Positions 18,194-27,235 of a stretch of DNA of 64,000 nucleotides are shown here, piece by piece. The notes under the pieces are model-generated. The model was not told the origin of the DNA. It did no database searches and saw only the letters and a list, made by a program, of their open reading frames with translations. Positions within the stretch are counted from its first letter, which is position 1. Every line of letters starts with the position of its first letter. The stretch covers positions 62,001 to 126,000 of the forward strand of contig JALWRC010000080.1 in the NCBI GenBank assembly GCA_027080725.1, read 5' to 3'. The DNA comes from Saprospiraceae bacterium (GTDB taxonomy: Bacteria > Bacteroidota > Bacteroidia > Chitinophagales > Saprospiraceae). The translations under genes were made by a program, and so were the position numbers.

Positions 18194-19644
18194 AAAATAG
18201 ACTTTTCATCGGGATCATTAGTACGATATTTTGTATTGTAATGTTTTCATGTGCCACAAAGACACCATTTATCAATACAAGTCGTAGGTATACGGATATT
18301 CACCATTTTGGCGCATACGGTGATGGGCAGCACAATGACCAACCGGCCATACAAAGGGCATTCCGGTCGGGGGCAAATCTGTACTTTCCAAAAGGGCGTT
18401 ATTTGCTGAAGACAAAGACCGACCAACAATCCCTATTACTCATCACAGAGCGAGGGACACCGCGAAATATCACATTTGCAGAGGGGGCCATACTGGTCGT
18501 CTCACCGGATCAGCCGAAGGATTATTTCAAACCGGCAGTCATCCGGGTAGTAGCGTTAAAAAGAGATATCCCGTATATCCGGATTGAGGGTTTAACCATA
18601 GAGGGCAACAGGAACAAACATTCGATTAAAAATCCGGGATTGGTCGTGGTGGACAAACCGGGGACCCGTGTCGGGAAACTGATTTTGCGGAATGTGACGC
18701 TATGGAACTTAGGAGGCGGTGGAGTGCATACCCAGGCGATGGTCAACAATTTCAAGCACATAAACTGCCGGAATAACGGCATGCACGATATCGGAATCAT
18801 CAATTACGGACATCAGTTTGAAGTCGGGACTTTTTACCTCAAAGACCTAACCTCGATAGACAACGATGCTTATTCAATAGATTTCAGCGGTCCCAAAGAC
18901 AAAAACGGCAAACCCTATCCGGGATTTGCCTGGCGCGGGTCAGTGAAAAAAGTATATTCTCAGGGTGCTAAATACGGCATAAAGACGGCGGGAAATTGGG
19001 ATTTGAAGATGGAGGATGTTACCGTCGAAGGTTCAGACAACCACGGTTTTTTTATCAACGTCGATGCCAAAGGTCACAAGATCGAAGCCAAGCATATGAT
19101 ACTCAAAAACAATAAAGGCAATGCACTAAATCTTCGGGGAATTACCGATTTTGAAGGGGAGGATATATATATCGAGAACTGCGGCAAAGGGATACTCGAC
19201 AACCAAACCAATATCGTCATTCGTGATTTGACAATTAAAGCCGGGCCTCTGAGTAGGCTGGGCATTCAAATCGGTGGGGGCGTGCATTCGGCTGTAATTG
19301 ACGGCTTCCAACTGTCCGGATTCAAACCACCGGTACAGTATCCTGTCCGCATCAAAGGCAAGCATGTAGTATTGAAAAACGGGGTTTTAAAAAACAACCA
19401 ATCCGTATATGAATTCTTAGTCTACCCCGAAGCAGGCAAAGTGGTGTTGGACGATATCAAGTTCGAAGGCCATACCAATCCGGCGATTATTACCAATGGC
19501 GTAAGAACCCTTCAGGAAGGTGGGATGCTCACCCTTGAGCATGTGGATTTTAGGAGGCTCACCGGCATTGCAGTGCGAGGTGATAAGGAGAAGATTACGG
19601 TCGTAGCTCCCAGGGGGCTCCATCCGGACACGATAAAGAAGTGA
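18190..19644 (+). CDS. Secreted parallel beta-helix lipoprotein, pectate-lyase-3-like
   Basis: The 484-residue protein starts at TTG 18190, overlapping the previous stop. That start gives a proper lipoprotein signal (KNRLFIGIISTIFCIVMFSC) with the lipobox Cys near residue 21. HFGAYGDGQHNDQPAIQRAF is the standard opening of Pectate_lyase_3/right-handed beta-helix proteins. Irregular 20-25-residue helical rungs follow to the end (many N-x-x-I/V/L repeats). Such proteins in glycan loci are usually lyases, epimerases or hydrolases acting on the polysaccharide in the periplasm or outer membrane. The catalytic residues cannot be assigned. Confidence 0.84.
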   Translation: MKNRLFIGIISTIFCIVMFSCATKTPFINTSRRYTDIHHFGAYGDGQHNDQPAIQRAFRSGANLYFPKGRYLLKTKTDQQSLLLITERGTPRNITFAEGAILVVSPDQPKDYFKPAVIRVVALKRDIPYIRIEGLTIEGNRNKHSIKNPGLVVVDKPGTRVGKLILRNVTLWNLGGGGVHTQAMVNNFKHINCRNNGMHDIGIINYGHQFEVGTFYLKDLTSIDNDAYSIDFSGPKDKNGKPYPGFAWRGSVKKVYSQGAKYGIKTAGNWDLKMEDVTVEGSDNHGFFINVDAKGHKIEAKHMILKNNKGNALNLRGITDFEGEDIYIENCGKGILDNQTNIVIRDLTIKAGPLSRLGIQIGGGVHSAVIDGFQLSGFKPPVQYPVRIKGKHVVLKNGVLKNNQSVYEFLVYPEAGKVVLDDIKFEGHTNPAIITNGVRTLQEGGMLTLEHVDFRRLTGIAVRGDKEKITVVAPRGLHPDTIKK

Positions 19645-19687
19645 GGAGAAAAATGGATACAGATTAACGGAAGAAGAAGATGCAAAT

Positions 19688-21799
19688 ATGAAGCAAATCA
19701 TACAAGATTTAAGGTCGGGAGATACGATGTTGGTCGAAGTACCCGCACCCGTAGTACTACCCGGCCATGTGCTGATTCGAACCCAATATACTTTGGTGTC
19801 GAGGGGAACGGAGCGTATGTTGGTGGACTTTGGACGTGCAGGATGGATTGACAAAGCGCGTCAACAACCGGAAAAGGTCAAACAAGTCTTGCAAAAAGTG
19901 AAGACGGATGGCTTGATGCCTACTGTCCAAACGGTCATGCGCAAGCTCAATCAACCGATTCCTCTCGGGTACTCCAATGCAGGGACAGTCATGGCTGTTG
20001 GGAAAGGGGTCACACATGTTAAGCCCGGGGACCGCGTTGCCTCCAACGGGCCACATGCCGGGGTCGTCTTGGTGCCCAAGCACCTCGTAGCTAAAATACC
20101 GGATGAGGTAACGATGCAAGAAGGGGTATTTACGGTCATTGGCGCCATCGCCTTGCAAGGCATCCGGTTGGTCAAACCTGAACTGGGAGAGACTGTTGTC
20201 GTAACGGGACTCGGCCTGATAGGGCTGGTCGCCGGTCAGTTGCTGAAGGCGCACGGATGTAAGGTTATAGGGATAGAACCCGATGCTGGAAAAAGAAAAC
20301 TCGCCGAAGCCTTGGGTATCCATTCTGTCGATCCCGTGGTTTCAGATCCTGTCAACATGGTGATGCAAGCGACTCAAGCAGGAGCAGATGCCGTCCTTAT
20401 TACAGCCTCTTCCCGTAGTAATGACATCATTTCCCAAGCGGCCCGGATGTCGAGAAAGCGTGGAAGAATCGTTCTGACGGGAGTCATAGGTTTGGACATT
20501 AACCGAAGCGATTTTTATGAGAAGGAATTGAGTTTTCAAGTGTCCTGTTCCTACGGTCCGGGGCGGTATGATCCCGAGTATGAGGAGAAGGGAAATGATT
20601 ATCCGATAGGGTATGTCCGGTGGACGGAACAACGCAATTTTGAAGCGGTATTGGACAGCATGGCTTCCGGGATGCTCGATGTAAAAGCACTTATCAGCGA
20701 GATTAAAGACATAGACGCATTTGCGGAAATATACGGAAGTCTGGATGCTAGTGATAAAATCGCCTCCCTGCTGCATTACACCGAAGAAGCAACGGTGGAT
20801 AACAAAAAAATCCGGTTGTCAACCGGTACTTCAAGGGCAATAGACGGGGATATCGGCATCATTGGAGCCGGAAATTATACAAGCGCTATGATCTTGCCTG
20901 TACTCTCAAAGCTGAATGCAGGTATTTCGACTATTTGCAGTGCGCGCGGATTGTCCGCCACCCAACTCGCAAAAAAATACCACATCCCTGTTGTAATGAC
21001 GGATGCCTCAGAGCTGATGGAAGATAATAAAATACAGGCTGTCATCATCGCTACGAGACACGATGCGCATGCTCCGATGGTCGTAGAGGCCCTTAAACAG
21101 GATAAACAAGTGTTTGTCGAAAAGCCATTGGCGATACGACTCCGGGAGTTGGATGCCATCCAAGAGGAACTTTTCCATACGGAGGGCAGCTTGACAGTAG
21201 GGTTCAACCGGCGTTTTTCGCCGCATTCGAGGGCAGCCAAAAAGCTCCTCAGCACCTCAGGACCGGTCAATATCACCGCCACCATGAATGCGGGTTTTAT
21301 ACCCCGGGAGCACTGGATTCAAGATCCGGATATAGGCGGCGGACGCATCATTGGAGAGGCCTGTCATCTGATCGACCTATTGGTGTATTTGACCGGAAGT
21401 AAAGTGCAATCGGTCATGATGAATACCCTCCATCCGGGAACACCCGAAAGCGGGGATAACGCCTCTATTCTTCTACGCTTCGAAAATGGATCGAACGGAA
21501 CCATCCATTACTTTTCCAATGGACATAAATCCTATCCCAAGGAGCGCATAGAGGTATATGCTGAGGGTCGAACCCTCGTTATCGATAATTTCAGACGTTC
21601 ACACTATTTTGGCTTCAAAAAGTCCGGAATGAAGACCAAGCAAGATAAAGGGCAGTATGAAATGTTTAAAACATTGCTGGCACAATGGAAAAAGGGGGGC
21701 AGTCCAATCATCCCCGTCGATGAAATAATAAATGTATCAAGAACCTCTATTCTGGCGTTGGAAAGTGTGAAGAGCGGTGGCTGGGTGGAGGTGAAATGA
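19688..21799 (+). CDS. Bi-domain oxidoreductase: zinc-type alcohol dehydrogenase fused to Gfo/Idh/MocA
   Basis: The 703-residue fusion protein has an MDR-type dehydrogenase in residues 1 to about 350 (PLGYSNAGTVMAVGKGVTHV, GDRVASNGPHAGV, Rossmann VVTGLGLIGLVAGQLL). A Gfo/Idh/MocA dehydrogenase fills residues from about 375 to 700 (GDIGIIGAGNYTSAMILPVL, QVFVEKPLAIRLREL, GRIIGEACHLIDLL). The fusion is a known architecture in surface-glycan loci, usually next to heparinase-like proteins as here. It is expected to oxidise or reduce a nucleotide sugar or a glycan-linked sugar. The 43-base gap upstream contains a purine-rich ribosome-binding region. Confidence 0.91.
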   Translation: MKQIIQDLRSGDTMLVEVPAPVVLPGHVLIRTQYTLVSRGTERMLVDFGRAGWIDKARQQPEKVKQVLQKVKTDGLMPTVQTVMRKLNQPIPLGYSNAGTVMAVGKGVTHVKPGDRVASNGPHAGVVLVPKHLVAKIPDEVTMQEGVFTVIGAIALQGIRLVKPELGETVVVTGLGLIGLVAGQLLKAHGCKVIGIEPDAGKRKLAEALGIHSVDPVVSDPVNMVMQATQAGADAVLITASSRSNDIISQAARMSRKRGRIVLTGVIGLDINRSDFYEKELSFQVSCSYGPGRYDPEYEEKGNDYPIGYVRWTEQRNFEAVLDSMASGMLDVKALISEIKDIDAFAEIYGSLDASDKIASLLHYTEEATVDNKKIRLSTGTSRAIDGDIGIIGAGNYTSAMILPVLSKLNAGISTICSARGLSATQLAKKYHIPVVMTDASELMEDNKIQAVIIATRHDAHAPMVVEALKQDKQVFVEKPLAIRLRELDAIQEELFHTEGSLTVGFNRRFSPHSRAAKKLLSTSGPVNITATMNAGFIPREHWIQDPDIGGGRIIGEACHLIDLLVYLTGSKVQSVMMNTLHPGTPESGDNASILLRFENGSNGTIHYFSNGHKSYPKERIEVYAEGRTLVIDNFRRSHYFGFKKSGMKTKQDKGQYEMFKTLLAQWKKGGSPIIPVDEIINVSRTSILALESVKSGGWVEVK

Positions 21800-21817
21800 C
21801 AAAAGGGAGGAACACCT

Positions 21818-21839
21818 TGCACCTCATTCGACTATTTCA
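21818..21839 (+). repeat. Left 22-bp direct repeat flanking the second ATPase cassette
   Basis: This 22-base stretch is identical to 23200-23221. Here it is read from TTG at 21817 with a good Shine-Dalgarno (GGGAGG, 21805-21810) in front. It encodes the same first residues (x-HLIRLF) as the true heparinase start, so it looks like the original 5' end of that gene, stranded by an insertion. Confidence 0.75.
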
Positions 21840-23199
21840 GATCTTATATTACCTCAAAGCAAATTACTTCACGTTGTTACACGTAAATTACAATATTGAT
21901 AGTTTATTGGTATTTGGAGATAACAATATGTATATTATTTTGTTACCTTTGTGTGACAGGTATGTGCCTGGGAGACCAAAATAGGTAGGGTATGGAAAGC
22001 TTAATATTAAAATCTGAAAGAAAAATACGACTGGTATCAACTGAAATAAAGAGGTATATATTTGAAAGGATAAATCTTCAAAACCGGTTAACTATTATAA
22101 AAGGTGCGAGGGGAGTAGGCAAAACTACCCTCTTATTGCAATACGCAAAAGAAGTAAGAAGTGCAGATAAAAAAGTATTATATGTAGCACTGGATGATTT
22201 GTTTTTTCAGGGCAATAGATTATATGAGCTGGCTGAGGAATTTGTATTAAATAATGGGTATTTATTGTTATTGGATGAGATTCATAAATATCCGGGTTGG
22301 TCCAGAGAATTGAAGTTGATATATGATGATTTTCCTCAATTAAAACTAATTGTTACTTCTTCATCGCTATTAGAAATCTATAGATCAGGGGCGGATTTAA
22401 GCCGGAGAGCCATTTCTTTAACATTAAAAGAACTATCATTCAGAGAGTTTTTAGTGTTTAAAAGGGGATTATTTTTCGATAAAGTAGATGTGGATGATTT
22501 GATGGATAACCACCTTGAGTTGAGTTATGAGATAACATCCAAAATAAAGCCGGTTTTTGAGTTTAAAGAATATGTAGCATCAGGGATGTATCCATTCTAT
22601 TGGGAGAATCCCGATAGTTTTTATGATAAGCTATTTCAAGTGATTAATCTCGTATTAGAGGTTGATTTGCCTGCTATTGAGTCTTTAGATTATAATCACA
22701 TAGTTAAAATAAAAAAGTTGCTGTTTGCCATTGCGACAAGTGAACCGTTTACTCCCAATATCACCAAATTAAGTGAGCGGGTAGGGATGTCAAGGCCTGC
22801 ATTGATAAAGGCTTTGCACTATCTCGAAAGGGCGCGACTGATTATTTTACTCAATAAACCCAACAAGGGTTTATCTGCATTGAGCAAGCCGGATAAGGTG
22901 TTTTTAAACAACCCGAATATCCATTATGCCATTGATTCGAAAAATCCTTTGATTGGGACTGTCAGAGAAAGTTTTTTTGTAAACCAACTGAGTGGCTTGT
23001 ACGATGTTCATTTAGCCGGAAAGGGTGATTTTATCATAAATAATAAATACACGTTGGAAATTGGAGGAAAAAATAAGACGGGAAAGCAAACGAAGGGAAT
23101 TAAAAATGCACATATTGTAAAGGATAATATCGAAAACGGCACAGAGGGGGTCATCCCTTTGTGGATGTTTGGCTTCTTGTATTAACCATGATTCTTCCA
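21840..23199 (+). mobile_element. Putative inserted ATPase cassette between 22-bp direct repeats
   Basis: About 1.36 kb carrying one AAA_14 ATPase gene separates two copies of the heparinase 5' end. No transposase, integrase or terminal inverted repeat is visible, so the mechanism is unknown. The 22-bp duplication could be a target-site duplication or a by-product of recombination. The sequence after the left repeat is still weakly similar to the real heparinase continuation, which argues for caution. Confidence 0.4.
21992..23185 (+). CDS. AAA_14 family ATPase, copy 2
   Basis: The 397-residue AT-rich gene has codon use unlike the flanking glycan genes. Walker A is IKGARGVGKTTLLLQY near residues 37-52 and Walker B LLLLDEIHKYPGW near 92-104. 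LIVTSSSLLEI follows, then a DUF4143-like middle region (LSERVGMSRPALIKALHYLE, winged-helix-like, near residue 260) and a nuclease-like tail (KYTLEIGGKNKTGKQTKG). It is only distantly related to copy 1. It lies within the putative insertion cassette and ends 13 bases before the heparinase ATG. Its role is unknown. Confidence 0.84.
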   Translation: MESLILKSERKIRLVSTEIKRYIFERINLQNRLTIIKGARGVGKTTLLLQYAKEVRSADKKVLYVALDDLFFQGNRLYELAEEFVLNNGYLLLLDEIHKYPGWSRELKLIYDDFPQLKLIVTSSSLLEIYRSGADLSRRAISLTLKELSFREFLVFKRGLFFDKVDVDDLMDNHLELSYEITSKIKPVFEFKEYVASGMYPFYWENPDSFYDKLFQVINLVLEVDLPAIESLDYNHIVKIKKLLFAIATSEPFTPNITKLSERVGMSRPALIKALHYLERARLIILLNKPNKGLSALSKPDKVFLNNPNIHYAIDSKNPLIGTVRESFFVNQLSGLYDVHLAGKGDFIINNKYTLEIGGKNKTGKQTKGIKNAHIVKDNIENGTEGVIPLWMFGFLY

Positions 23200-24800
23200 T
23201 GCACCTCATTCGACTATTTCATACCGTAAGACACCTGAAAAGAAAACAGCTGGTCTATCGGATAAAATACGAGGTACTGCGGCGTTGGAGCGCTACATCC
23301 GGAATGCATTTTGAGGAGCTGGCCCTTCCGGTTATTCCCCGGATGCAATCCACCATTTCAAGCCCTCAAAGATACATCCATCCCGGCCGGTTCGAATTGC
23401 TGAATATCCGGGTGGAATATCCCGCGGGGAAGATCAACTGGAACGATGGACGGCAGGGGAAGTTGTGGCTGTATCATCTGTGCGCGATGGAGTATCTGAT
23501 GCATGAGGAGATGGGGAGAGATGCCGGGTTGGAGTTGATACGGGACATCATGCGTTTCGAGGGGCTGAGGGATGGTCTGGAGCCTTGGCCCATGTCCCTT
23601 CGCCTGATGAATACGATTCGTTTTTTGGTTCGGCATGGGGTGAATGACGGGGAAATAAACGGATGGTTGAAAGAACAGGCTCGTCGTCTGTCTTACCGGC
23701 TCGAATGGCATCTGATGGCCAATCATCTGTTGGAAAATCTCTTTGCATTGGTGATAACCGGGCTTTTTCTGGGAGACAAGTCCGCCGTAAAGCGTTTTGG
23801 TCCCCTTTTGGAGAAGCAACTGGCGGAACAGATATTGGAAGATGGCGGACACTTCGAGCGTAGCCCGATGTACCATGCGGTAATGCTCCAAAGAGTGCTC
23901 GATGTGTACCATATTCAGCAAGGGGTGCCGGGGACAATACAGGCCGTCCAACAGGAGAGATTGGCCAATTTGGCCGGCAGTATGTTGGCTTGGTTACAGG
24001 AAATGACGATGCCGGATGGACGGTGGGCGCACTTCAATGACAGTACGGAGGGGATAGCCCCTTCAACAGGACAGTTGGCCACTTACGCTAAAGCCCTTGG
24101 GATCGCAGCTGAGGAGGGAATACTTAACGCTTCAGGCTATAGGAGATATAGGCGGAATGGATATGAACTGGTGGTGGATGTAGGCGATATCGGGCCGGAT
24201 TATCAGCCCGGTCATGCACACTGTGACACCTTTAGTTTTGTACTGTATGCAGGGGCGCATCCCTTCATTGTGGACACGGGTATTTCGACCTATGAGCGCG
24301 GAGAAAAGAGGAATTCAGAACGTTCGACCGCCGCTCACAACACGGTCCGGGTAGCCGGAGTCGAACAGTCGGATATCTGGGCTGCATTCCGCGTAGGAAG
24401 CAGGGCAAAAATCATTAGGGTCGAAGACAGGGATACCGGGGTTGTAGCCGCGCATGATGGATATCGCCGATTGGGAGTAACGCATGAGCGAAGCATAGAG
24501 TGCCCCCCCGGAAAAGTGGTGATCAAAGATCGTCTGAGCGGTAAAAAACCGGTAGGAGCGCCGGAAGCCTTCTTTCATTTTAGTCCGGAAGTGGAACTCA
24601 TACAAGTTACAGAGAAAGAAGTTTCCACTTCATTGGGGAGTCTGATGTTCGTAGGGGCATCGGGGATAGAAATGCTTGAATATGAAATGGGAGCGGGTTT
24701 TAACCGAAGAGAAAAGGCTCTAGGTGTGAAGGTGATTTTTGAAGACCGGTTGACGACTCATATTGTGATGAAAGACGGGTCCGGAGGGGGATTAAAGTAA
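23199..24800 (+). CDS. Heparinase II/III-like protein (alginate-lyase fold)
   Basis: The protein has about 533 residues. Its N-terminal helical toroid starts HLIRLFHTVRHLKRKQLVYR and includes HLMANHLLENLFALVITGLF. The C-terminal beta-sandwich has the Hepar_II_III signature QPGHAHCDTFSFVLYAG, then DTGISTYERGEKRNSERSTA and AAHNTVRVAGVEQ. Known members cleave uronic-acid polysaccharides by beta-elimination. Biosynthetic-locus members next to a bi-domain oxidoreductase are common, and their reaction is less certain. The ATG at 23199 lies at the right copy of the 22-bp repeat and lacks a clear Shine-Dalgarno, which fits a start displaced by the upstream insertion. Confidence 0.88.
   Translation: MHLIRLFHTVRHLKRKQLVYRIKYEVLRRWSATSGMHFEELALPVIPRMQSTISSPQRYIHPGRFELLNIRVEYPAGKINWNDGRQGKLWLYHLCAMEYLMHEEMGRDAGLELIRDIMRFEGLRDGLEPWPMSLRLMNTIRFLVRHGVNDGEINGWLKEQARRLSYRLEWHLMANHLLENLFALVITGLFLGDKSAVKRFGPLLEKQLAEQILEDGGHFERSPMYHAVMLQRVLDVYHIQQGVPGTIQAVQQERLANLAGSMLAWLQEMTMPDGRWAHFNDSTEGIAPSTGQLATYAKALGIAAEEGILNASGYRRYRRNGYELVVDVGDIGPDYQPGHAHCDTFSFVLYAGAHPFIVDTGISTYERGEKRNSERSTAAHNTVRVAGVEQSDIWAAFRVGSRAKIIRVEDRDTGVVAAHDGYRRLGVTHERSIECPPGKVVIKDRLSGKKPVGAPEAFFHFSPEVELIQVTEKEVSTSLGSLMFVGASGIEMLEYEMGAGFNRREKALGVKVIFEDRLTTHIVMKDGSGGGLK
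23200..23221 (+). repeat. Right 22-bp direct repeat at the heparinase start
   Basis: Second copy of the repeat at 21818-21839. It spans the start codon (ATG, 23199-23201) and the first seven codons of the present heparinase gene. Its last bases also form a 12-of-13 match to the window's 13-bp word (23213-23225). Confidence 0.75.
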
Positions 24801-24812
24801 GTTATACCTTCT

Positions 24813-24882
24813 GCAACCTCTCTGAGGTCGAAGTAGCAACTTTTCGTTGAATGCTAACTGGCATTGACCTCGTAGAGGGCAA
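24813..24882 (+). ncRNA. Possible structured RNA element between heparinase and epimerase genes
   Basis: An outer stem pairs 24817-24829 with 24866-24878 (11 of 13 positions). Inside it are two small hairpins: CAAC/GTTG at 24837-24849 and AATGC/GCATT at 24850-24865. The result is a three-way-junction shape. There is no U-run, so it is not a classic terminator. It could be an attenuator, a processing site or a degenerate repeat. Confidence 0.3.
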
Positions 24883-24963
24883 GAAAGTGAGTGTAATAAA
24901 CTGCAGTTATTTCTTTCGTGATACATTAGAGATCATACGAAGTTTACCACATAAAAATAAAAA

Positions 24964-26001
24964 ATGCATAAAAAACTATACAACAGCAAGGTGCTTGTGA
25001 CGGGTGGAGCCGGATTTATCGGCTCCAATCTCATCGAATACTTTTTGTCCAACAACAACGAGGTGATTTGTCTGGACAATCTCAGTACCGGGCATAAGCG
25101 CAATATCGCTCCTTTTTTTGATCACCCCAACTTCCAATTTGTAGAGGGAGATATTCGCAATATGAGCGATTGTAAAAAGGCGGTCAGGGATTGTGAGTAC
25201 GTCTTTCACGAAGCGGCGCTGGGAAGTGTTCCGCGTTCGATAAAAGACCCGGTGACGACCAATGCGGTCAACATCGATGGATTTCTCAATGTATTGACTG
25301 CGGCGAGGGACGAAGAGGTCAAGCGTTTTATTTACGCAGCGAGTTCATCGACATACGGAGATTCGAAAGAGATCCCCAAGGTCGAGTCCCGTATCGGGCG
25401 CCCTTTGAGTCCCTACGCCATCACAAAGGTTGTCAATGAGTATTTTGCAAAGGTTTTCAGTGACCTTTACGGTATGGAGACCATCGGGTTGCGCTATTTC
25501 AATGTATTTGGCAAAAATCAAGACCCCAACGGGGCTTATGCCGCCGTCATTCCGCTATGGGTGAAGTCCTTTATCCGGCATGAATCCCCGAGAATTAACG
25601 GGGATGGAACTTATAGCCGGGACTTCACCTATATCGACAATGTGATATTGGCCAACGAGTTGGCGGCCACTACTTCAAAAGAAGCCATACTGGAAAGAAT
25701 GCACCAATATTATCCCGAAGAGTGTAGCGGTCATATTATCCTTTCGGAGGTTTTTAACGTCGCATATGGCCAAAGACTCACCCTCAATGCGCTCTTTGAG
25801 TCCTTACGCAAACACCTCGCGCAGCTCGACCCGGAGATCGCGGATATTCCTGCCGAGTATGGTCCTGTCCGCCCCGGCGATGTACCTCATTCGCTGGCAT
25901 CCATCGAAAAGGGACAAAGAGTACTCGGCTATCGTCCGCCGGTTAGCCCTGATGAGGGTTTTGCCAAAGTCGCCCAATGGTATTTCGAGCATCTAAAGTG
26001 A
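24964..26001 (+). CDS. UDP-N-acetylhexosamine C4-epimerase, WbpP/TviC-like SDR
   Basis: This 345-residue extended short-chain dehydrogenase has the NAD site VTGGAGFIGSNLIEYFL at the N terminus. ALGSVPRSIKDPVTTNAVN is characteristic of the WbpP/TviC group. The catalytic SSSTYGD and YAITK (Tyr-x-x-x-Lys) follow near residues 120-150, then RYFNVFGKNQDPNGAYAAVI. Members interconvert UDP-GlcNAc and UDP-GalNAc or their uronic acids. It would supply a GalNAc-type donor to this locus. It starts after a 163-base spacer containing a possible structured RNA. Confidence 0.9.
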   Translation: MHKKLYNSKVLVTGGAGFIGSNLIEYFLSNNNEVICLDNLSTGHKRNIAPFFDHPNFQFVEGDIRNMSDCKKAVRDCEYVFHEAALGSVPRSIKDPVTTNAVNIDGFLNVLTAARDEEVKRFIYAASSSTYGDSKEIPKVESRIGRPLSPYAITKVVNEYFAKVFSDLYGMETIGLRYFNVFGKNQDPNGAYAAVIPLWVKSFIRHESPRINGDGTYSRDFTYIDNVILANELAATTSKEAILERMHQYYPEECSGHIILSEVFNVAYGQRLTLNALFESLRKHLAQLDPEIADIPAEYGPVRPGDVPHSLASIEKGQRVLGYRPPVSPDEGFAKVAQWYFEHLK

Positions 26002-26022
26002 GGGTGGAGTTTTGCTGAGCGT

Positions 26023-27231
26023 ATGAAAATCTTATTTCTAACAGACAATTTTCCACCGGAAGTCAATGCGCCTGCTATCCGTACTTTTGAGCATTGTAAG
26101 GAGTGGGTGAGACAGGGTGCGGAAGTGACGGTTATCACTTGTTTTCCCAATTTTCCGGGGGGTAAAATCTTTGCCGGATACAAGAATCGGCTCTATCAAA
26201 AAGAAGAGATGGAGGGCATTAAAGTCCTTCGGATCTGGTCATACATCGCCCCAAATCGCGGAACAGCCCGGCGGATATTGGATTTTTTAAGTTTCGGGAT
26301 CGGAGCGGTCATAGCCGGTTTATTGGTTCGACGGCCCGATATCATCATTGCGACATCTCCACAGTTTCTTACCGCCACAGCAGGACGTGCCTTGTCTTTG
26401 GTGCGGAGGCGACCGTGGGTGATGGAAGTCCGGGACCTGTGGCCCGAGTCCATCGAGGCGGTAGGAGCTATCCGGTCAAAAAGACTATTGAGCTGGCTTG
26501 AAATGGTTGAACTTCACCTATATATGAATGCCCGGCACCTCATCGTAGTCACCGATACGTTCAAAGAGCGGATACAACAAAAAGGCATAGCGGCAGATAA
26601 AATATCCGTTATCAAAAACGGGGTGAGCAAAGAGAAGTTCTATAAACGCCCCAAAGACAAAACGCTTTTGGAGAAATATGGATTGCAGGGGAAATTTGTA
26701 GTGGGATATATCGGCACCCACGGCATGGCACATGGCTTGGATATTTTTGTAAAAGAGGCAGAGCAAATGCCGGAAGGGACCCACCTGTTATTGATAGGTG
26801 ATGGCGCGGAGAAAGAGCAAATCCGGCAAATGGTAAAGCTGTCCGGAACCCAACGGATTACATTGTTGGATCCGGTCAGCAGAGAGGATATCGCCCGTTA
26901 CCTATCTTTGGCAGATGTCGCATTGGTACCACTGCGACGAAGAGATACCTTCAAGACGGTTATCCCATCCAAGATTTTTGAAGCTGCTGCAATGGAAATC
27001 CCGATTTTACTCGGTGTGGAGGGCGAATCAGCTCGGATGGTCAAAACATATCAGGCCGGGTTGTGTTTTACCCCGGAAGACTGGTCCGACTACCTCGCAA
27101 AGCTAATGCTGTTGCAGACGGACCCATCGCTATATAACCGGTGCAGGGAGGGAGGAAGAAGATTGGCAGAGGACTTTTCTCGACCGGTGTTGGCTCGGAA
27201 GATGCTAGAAATTCTTAGACGAATCAATTGA
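26023..27231 (+). CDS. Glycosyltransferase family 4, WbuB-like
   Basis: The 402-residue protein has the N-terminal signature MKILFLTDNFPPEVNAPAIR, then TVITCFPNFPGGKIFAGYK and RDLWPESIEAVGAI, all typical of WbuB/WcaI-type GT4 enzymes, some of which transfer N-acetylfucosamine. The linker ISVIKNGVSKEKFYK and donor segment IPSKIFEAAAMEIPILLG are in the usual places. The start at 26023 follows the epimerase by 21 bases. Confidence 0.89.
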   Translation: MKILFLTDNFPPEVNAPAIRTFEHCKEWVRQGAEVTVITCFPNFPGGKIFAGYKNRLYQKEEMEGIKVLRIWSYIAPNRGTARRILDFLSFGIGAVIAGLLVRRPDIIIATSPQFLTATAGRALSLVRRRPWVMEVRDLWPESIEAVGAIRSKRLLSWLEMVELHLYMNARHLIVVTDTFKERIQQKGIAADKISVIKNGVSKEKFYKRPKDKTLLEKYGLQGKFVVGYIGTHGMAHGLDIFVKEAEQMPEGTHLLLIGDGAEKEQIRQMVKLSGTQRITLLDPVSREDIARYLSLADVALVPLRRRDTFKTVIPSKIFEAAAMEIPILLGVEGESARMVKTYQAGLCFTPEDWSDYLAKLMLLQTDPSLYNRCREGGRRLAEDFSRPVLARKMLEILRRIN

Positions 27232-27235
27232 GTTA

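Noticed and set aside
21796-21984. 62-codon frame between the bi-domain oxidoreductase and the ATPase
   Set aside because: Only its first part is meaningful, as the duplicated heparinase 5' end. The rest runs through the ATPase leader and looks random.
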